This document shows positions 60,310 through 64,000 of a stretch of DNA of 64,000 nt, piece by piece (the stretch's first letter is position 1; each line of letters begins with the position of its first letter). Source of the DNA: Clostridiales bacterium (GTDB lineage: Bacteria > Bacillota > Clostridia > Christensenellales > CAG-138); assembly GCA_004557245.1 (NCBI GenBank), contig SFEL01000001.1, positions 71,055-135,054 on the forward strand, read 5' to 3'. The notes under the pieces were generated by a model. That model did no database searches, was not told the DNA's origin, and worked only from the letters and a program-made list of their open reading frames with translations. A program made the translations under genes and the position numbers.

Positions 60310-61170
60310 TCAGGACAATGGCGATTTTAGCAGTTCAGCCGCTTTTTTGAGGTTTTCAGCGGCGTTGCCTTTGCGGAAGTTTTCTCCGTTGAACAGGATC
60401 GGGACACACACTTCCAATATGCGGTCATAAATACGGCGATCATCGAGATCGGTTGCTTTCTGCATAGCCGACAGCGTGATATTGGTGGTGATAATCATGG
60501 GCTTACCCGAAAGCAGCCGACGATTGACTACATCGAAAACGCACTCCTTGCCGTAGCTTGTATTTCTCTCCGCGCCCAAATCGTCAAGAATGAGAAGATC
60601 GGGACGCATAAGCTGTTTTATATAGCTGTCACGGTCTGCACAGAAATTACCTTGCATACGGTTGACCACATTGGACATACCGACATAGAGGACGGAAATC
60701 ATACGGTCAATCAGAGCGTTTGCAATACAGCCTGCCGCATAGGTTTTTCCTGTACCGACATTCCCGAACAGCAGCAGTCCGATCCCCTCACGGCTGAAGC
60801 TGTCCCAATTCTCGGCGTATTCCCGCGCTTTGACAAGCTGCGGTGTCATAACCGAAGCATTGTCGAAACGCCATGCGGCAGCGGGAATATCTCTGAATGC
60901 CTCGGAGCGTAACAGGCTAATATGGCTCATGCGCTCAAACTCGTGTCGTTCTGCCTCGCGCTGCTGCTTTTCTTCGGCAGCACATTTGCATTCGGTGGGG
61001 TGACGGTCAATGCCGCAAAAAGGGGGATTATCTGCAAAATACGCCTCTTTCGGCGTGTGGCACTTGCCGCAGTATTTCAGCCCATCTTCGGGATTGATGT
61101 AATCATCAGGCGCAGCATTGGCAGCGTCAGCGGTATCAATGATGGCGGACAAAATAGGATCAATTTTCAT
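60310..61170 (-). CDS. DnaC/IstB-like ATP-binding protein of a mobile element
   Basis: 286 aa. N-terminal zinc-binding cluster (CGKCHTPK ... ECKC), then an AAA+ domain: Walker A FGNVGTGKTYAAG, Walker B LLILDDLGAE, sensor ITTNI. Homologues load replicative helicase or assist transposases; in conjugative/mobilizable elements they sit after a RepA_N gene, as here (4-nt overlap). ATG 61170 follows AAAGGAG; an in-frame GTG at 61176 is discounted. Confidence 0.9.
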   Translation of the reverse strand: MKIDPILSAIIDTADAANAAPDDYINPEDGLKYCGKCHTPKEAYFADNPPFCGIDRHPTECKCAAEEKQQREAERHEFERMSHISLLRSEAFRDIPAAAWRFDNASVMTPQLVKAREYAENWDSFSREGIGLLLFGNVGTGKTYAAGCIANALIDRMISVLYVGMSNVVNRMQGNFCADRDSYIKQLMRPDLLILDDLGAERNTSYGKECVFDVVNRRLLSGKPMIITTNITLSAMQKATDLDDRRIYDRILEVCVPILFNGENFRKGNAAENLKKAAELLKSPLS

Positions 61171-61880
61171 AGGCACTCTCCTTTATCGTAGGTGTAATCG
61201 TAATCATAGCTATTTCCGGGTTTCGGCTTGCTGTCCTCATCGAGCCACTTTCGGATCGTGGCGTAGTGGTTAGCGTAATGCTTTCCGCTTGTTTCCATAT
61301 AAGCCGACAAACGATTGATATATTCCTCGAATTTGTCAGGGTAAGCATTTTGAAGCCAGGTAAATTCATCGTCAGAAAGAAAAACATTTTGATATTCACC
61401 GAAACGGCGGCGGGCTATCTCTCCTCTTTCTGTCTGAATCAAGTTTATATATTCTTGTTTTGTATTACTTGTGGGCAATTTTTGCCCCATACAAGGTGAA
61501 GATTCCTGCACTTCCATAGGGCAAATATTTCCCTCTGGTGGTGAAGAAAGCTGCACCCCATCGGGCAGATGCAGGAATATGCGGTTAGCCCTGTTCCAAC
61601 CTTGACGGACGCGAGTGATAAGCCCCGCATTTTCCAACTCGTTCAGCGCGGTTTTTACTGTCCTTTCGCTTCGGTTGAGGCCATCTGCCATCTGCTTTAT
61701 CGTGTAAATGACATACACATTTCCGTCCTCTGATACCCACCCCGATTTTTGCGAAAGCATGGTGCGGTTGAGCAGCAGCCCATAGAGCAGCTTTGCATTT
61801 ATCGAATGTTCGCTTGCAATCATAAATCGTGGTAATGGTATGAATGGAGGGAGCGCGGTATCTTTCTTGAAATAGATCAT
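61167..61880 (-). CDS. RepA_N-type replication initiator
   Basis: 237 aa. The N-terminal RepA_N winged-helix region is clear: FIPLPRFMIASEHSINAKLLYGLLLNRTMLS and WVSEDGNVYVIYTIKQMADGL (segments), NRSERTVKTALNELENAGLI. The C-terminal domain is variable, as in the family. It would start replication at the element's origin. AAAGGAAG precedes the ATG. Coupled to the DnaC-like gene. Confidence 0.88.
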   Translation of the reverse strand: MIYFKKDTALPPFIPLPRFMIASEHSINAKLLYGLLLNRTMLSQKSGWVSEDGNVYVIYTIKQMADGLNRSERTVKTALNELENAGLITRVRQGWNRANRIFLHLPDGVQLSSPPEGNICPMEVQESSPCMGQKLPTSNTKQEYINLIQTERGEIARRRFGEYQNVFLSDDEFTWLQNAYPDKFEEYINRLSAYMETSGKHYANHYATIRKWLDEDSKPKPGNSYDYDYTYDKGECL

Positions 61881-61908
61881 TCATCACTTCCTTTCGCGGG
61901 ATAGTCCA

Positions 61909-62124
61909 TCACCGGGGCTTGGCCGTTGGTGGACGAGGAAGTGCGGCGTTGTGTCCATCTTTGGAGCGTTTGGAGCAGTAGCGCGGACATTCGATAACGA
62001 TAGCGCGGAAACTCTGCTTGCACTCATGGACGCACTTGCGGCAGAGCGCGTTATAGGTGATACGGTTGCGGTCATTCAGAAAAAACGACCATTCCTGTTT
62101 TCTCTTTTTACTCATGCGTGACAT
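61909..62124 (-). CDS. Small Cys-rich mobile-element protein
   Basis: 71 aa, basic. CRKCVHECKQSF and IECPRYCSKR give paired Cys that may bind zinc. The N-terminus is SKKRKQEWSFFLNDRNRITYN. AAGGGGGA lies before the ATG. Similar small proteins occur between rep and mob genes in clostridial elements; no function known. Confidence 0.65.
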   Translation of the reverse strand: MSRMSKKRKQEWSFFLNDRNRITYNALCRKCVHECKQSFRAIVIECPRYCSKRSKDGHNAALPRPPTAKPR

Positions 62125-62143
62125 ATCGTGATCCCCCTTGCGG

Positions 62144-62473
62144 TTATAATTCTTTTTTCTGCACTTCCCGCAGAAGCGACCAAATCTCGGCTTGCCGTTC
62201 TTTGAGATCGGCTATATCGTCTGCGTAGAAATGACCTGTGCTGTTGATACGGCGGCAAATATGGTTGATGTTCGTAGCGGCGCGGCTGACAGCAGCAGCG
62301 AGCTTTTTCTGTTCGGTGTAGTCCACCTTTATAATGTAGCCATCAATCGCCATCTTTCGGAGATACGCGCCCATGTTGCGTGTACCAAGTTGCGCCATCT
62401 TGCTCTCTATGAGTTTCTTTTCCTGTTCGGTGACGCAGAACTCAATTCGTATTGGTCTTGTTCGGTCTGCCAT
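62144..62473 (-). CDS. mobC: MobC-type relaxosome accessory protein
   Basis: 109 aa. The MobC pattern is complete: RPIRIEFCVTEQEKKLIESKMAQLG, MGAYLRKMAIDGYIIKVDY, VSRAATNINHICRRIN and EIWSLLREVQK (segments). It helps a MobA relaxase open the oriT; no relaxase gene is in this window. A second, broken copy is at 63165 in opposite orientation. Confidence 0.88.
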   Translation of the reverse strand: MADRTRPIRIEFCVTEQEKKLIESKMAQLGTRNMGAYLRKMAIDGYIIKVDYTEQKKLAAAVSRAATNINHICRRINSTGHFYADDIADLKERQAEIWSLLREVQKKEL

Positions 62474-62493
62474 AAAAACACTCCCTTCAATTT

Positions 62494-62931
62494 ACAACGG
62501 ACATTTTTTAGCTCATTGGAGGGGTACTCCCCGCAAATTTTTTAGTTTTTCCTTTCACCCTACAACGGACATTTTTGTGCCATTTTAGGGGGTATGCGAC
62601 TTATTAAATTTTCGTGAACGCCACAATTCCCCTCACTTTACAACGGACAAAATCTTGCGCCTATGTTGCACAATGATCGAAAAACTCTTCTTACCCTACA
62701 ACGGACATTTCAGATGGAAAACTTGGCACCCTTTCACCATTCAACGGACAATTTTGGGCTGAAACACAAGTATCAGCGATAAAATAAACCTCTCACTTTA
62801 CAACGGACATAAAATCGCTCGCTGATGGTCTATGCAGCAAAAAATTAGAAACTCTTTCACTTTACAACGGACATTTGAGCAGAGAATATCAAGTCTGAAA
62901 GTAAAAATATCTCCTACTTTTCAACGGACAT
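62494..62931. repeat. Eight direct repeats of ACAACGGACAT (iteron-like array)
   Basis: Copies start at 62494, 62562, 62640, 62698, 62741, 62800, 62864 and 62921. Spacing is 43-78 bp, mostly near 60. Two copies have TCAACGG instead of ACAACGG and two end ACAA. Each is preceded by a pyrimidine-rich run such as CTTTCACTTT and most are followed by T. The array lies between mobC and its broken inverted copy; it may be a replication origin, oriT or regulatory array. No gene is present. Confidence 0.85.
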
Positions 62932-62977
62932 TTTTTCGGCGTTTGTCCACCGATACGCGAAAATTTCTATAAAAAAT

Positions 62978-63008
62978 GCGCCCTCGGCTTTTTTAAGGAC
63001 GAGAGCGC
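62978..63008 (-). terminator. Hairpin terminator beyond the repeat array
   Basis: 9-bp stem GCGCCCTCG / CGAGAGCGC with one mismatch. On the minus strand it is followed by ATTTTTTATAG. Confidence 0.6.
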
Positions 63009-63164
63009 AGTATATCTGCGGATATGAGATTTTAGAGAATAGCAAGCACAGCCGGTGTCCGTACACATCGGCGATTTTCGATTAAGGAAACCCTCCCCTT
63101 AATCTTGAAAATACTTGTTGGGATGTCTCCCAAGCCCTCTATCTTTACGAAAGGACGATTGCCT

Positions 63165-63368
63165 ATGGCAAACAGAACAAGACCAAATCAGATTCTCTTC
63201 TTCGTCTCAGATGACGAGAAAAGAATGATTCAAGCGAAGATGGCGCAACTCGGTACTAAGAACATGGGAGCGTATCTTCGAAAGATGGCGATAGACGGCT
63301 ACATCATCAAAGTGGACTATGAGAAGGTCATCCGGGGTGTCGTAGTAGATGTTACAAATGGTATGTAG
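63165..63368 (+). pseudogene. Truncated second mobC
   Basis: Residues 1-49 (RTRPNQILFFVSDDEKRMIQ, MGAYLRKMAIDGYIIKVDY) match the mobC at 62144. After VDY, near 63322, the frame runs into the antisense of a VTC gene and stops at 63368. Start with an AAAGGA about ten nt upstream. It is broken by a recombination or assembly junction. Confidence 0.75.
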
Positions 63369-63479
63369 ACCGTAGGAATCCACCTGCATATAGGGCGAAA
63401 GCCGTCCACGAAGCTCCTGATAGACCCTCTCCGGCATCAGGTACTTTTTCTCGTAACGGTTAAAAACAGACTGTGGCAT
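63323..63479 (-). pseudogene. 5' fragment of a VTC-domain gene
   Basis: About 52 residues: SVFNRYEKKYLMPERVYQEL, DSYGLHTICNIYYDTPDD. This is the N-terminal start of a VTC-type polymerase with AAGGAGGG before its ATG. Homology ends at DDLLI where mobC sequence begins in antisense. It is a different subfamily from the VTC gene at 3263. Confidence 0.75.
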
Positions 63480-63491
63480 GCCGTTCCCTCC

Positions 63492-63821
63492 TTAGTTTAT
63501 ATCCTGCCGCACTTCCAAGGTCAGACCGTCGCTGAGAACGGTGATGCTGCCATCCTTGGTCTGGAGCGTGTGGACACCCTGATCGGCCAGAAACTTGCCC
63601 GCTTCCTCACCATCCTCCTCTTCTCCGGCGTCGATGATCAGCGTTTTGTTCCCAGCCCACACCACAATGGCGTCGGCCCTGCACTCCTCCAGTATTGTGG
63701 TTTTCAGTACCTCTAGCCTTTCGCCGCCGGGAGAAATACCGCTGCGGGATAGGAGCAGGATGAGTGCCGCCAGGGCCAGCGAAACCACTACGGTCACATT
63801 GCGGTTTCTGTTCCGGTTCAT
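63492..63821 (-). CDS. Metallo-hydrolase (ComEC-like MBL) remnant, internally deleted
   Basis: 109 aa. The N-terminal helix (about residues 9-24) and ECRADAIVVWAGNKTLIIDAGEEEDGEEAGKFLADQGV match the start of secreted ComEC-like beta-lactamase-fold hydrolases (segments). The frame then goes straight to a short C-terminal-looking beta piece (SITVLSDGLTLEVRQDIN). The whole metal-binding HxHxDH core is absent. GGGGAGGG precedes the ATG. Upstream partner of the VTC fragment on the same strand. Confidence 0.6.
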   Translation of the reverse strand: MNRNRNRNVTVVVSLALAALILLLSRSGISPGGERLEVLKTTILEECRADAIVVWAGNKTLIIDAGEEEDGEEAGKFLADQGVHTLQTKDGSITVLSDGLTLEVRQDIN

Positions 63822-64000
63822 ACCCTCCCCCCTTTATACGCTTCTATCGTAACAATGCAGAAAGAGGGGACTTTATCGCACACACTCAAAGAATATTTCA
63901 ATTAGGATGTAGGGTCCACTCCGCAAACCGCTCCCGAAGTTCCGCAATTTGCTGCTGCAGCATCTCTGCGTTTTTCTATGCCGATAGACTATATATACGA

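Noticed and set aside
62494..62931. CRISPR array
   Set aside because: The repeated core is only about 11-17 nt, varies between copies and has irregular spacing of 43-78 bp. There is no cas gene nearby.
63898..63980. Minus-strand peptide LQQQIAELRERFAEWTLHPN at the window end
   Set aside because: An in-frame stop lies a few codons upstream, so only about 21 residues are possible. It may be a remnant or frameshifted tail but cannot be supported.

Overview
The window looks like a chromosomal segment of a spore-forming, anaerobic, gut-type Clostridia (Bacillota). The evidence is two tandem alpha/beta small acid-soluble spore proteins, a Spo0A DNA-binding-domain protein, a bile salt hydrolase, an aldehyde ferredoxin oxidoreductase-like enzyme with XdhC, and strict Shine-Dalgarno (SD) starts. 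Most chromosomal genes strongly prefer the Ile codon ATA. I cannot name the genus from sequence alone.

Layout. 1-700: tail of a large serine recombinase (element end). 0.9-6.9 kb: minus-strand cluster CotH, DUF4956, VTC polyphosphate polymerase-like, then a histidine kinase/response regulator pair and a divergent DUF421 protein. 7-16.9 kb: LysR regulator divergent from an AEC (malate permease-type) carrier, DUF975, YfcC carrier, peptidase T, a LarA-type racemase run together with malic enzyme, and an M24 peptidase. 16.9-19.9 kb: TetR/ABC/GNAT cassette bracketed by copies of a dispersed hairpin repeat. 19.9-25 kb: bile salt hydrolase, small alarmone synthetase, cardiolipin synthase, MATE exporter. 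25.1-27.2 kb: two minus-strand tRNA operons (8 tRNAs) around an amidohydrolase. 27.3-44.2 kb: housekeeping block with DUF421/DUF4363, an XRE-S24 repressor, PQQ-like propeller protein, HflX, Tmk, LCP protein, methyltransferase, metzincin-like protein, Hsp33, TPR protein, THUMP methyltransferase, tRNA-Ala, a surface protein, a DMT transporter and DUF2461. 44.6-52 kb: one long run FecB-FecC-FecD-MATE-XdhC-AOR-phosphatase. 52.3-57.6 kb: Asp23, YloV, RecG, two SASPs and the Spo0A-C protein. 57.7-64 kb: tRNA-Leu, then AT-richer accessory DNA with an Mrr-type nuclease and truncated serine recombinase, followed by a RepA_N/DnaC-like/MobC mobilizable-element remnant, an 8-copy direct-repeat array, and a junction into broken VTC and metallo-hydrolase genes.

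How genes work together. The LysR/AEC/LarA-malic enzyme set reads as a carrier plus racemase plus decarboxylating dehydrogenase for hydroxy acids, most simply D/L-malate. The FecBCD-MATE-XdhC-AOR set reads as metal (possibly tungstate or molybdate) import coupled to maturation of a tungsten/molybdenum enzyme. The strongest unexplained structures are: a dispersed palindromic/MITE-like repeat whose ends carry Spo0A-box sequences; the Mrr-HTH-membrane protein with truncated recombinase between near-identical 17-nt direct repeats; a JAMM-like motif at the front of HflX; a divergent operator joining an S24-type repressor to a 63-aa membrane peptide; and the ACAACGGACAT repeat array in the mobilizable element.
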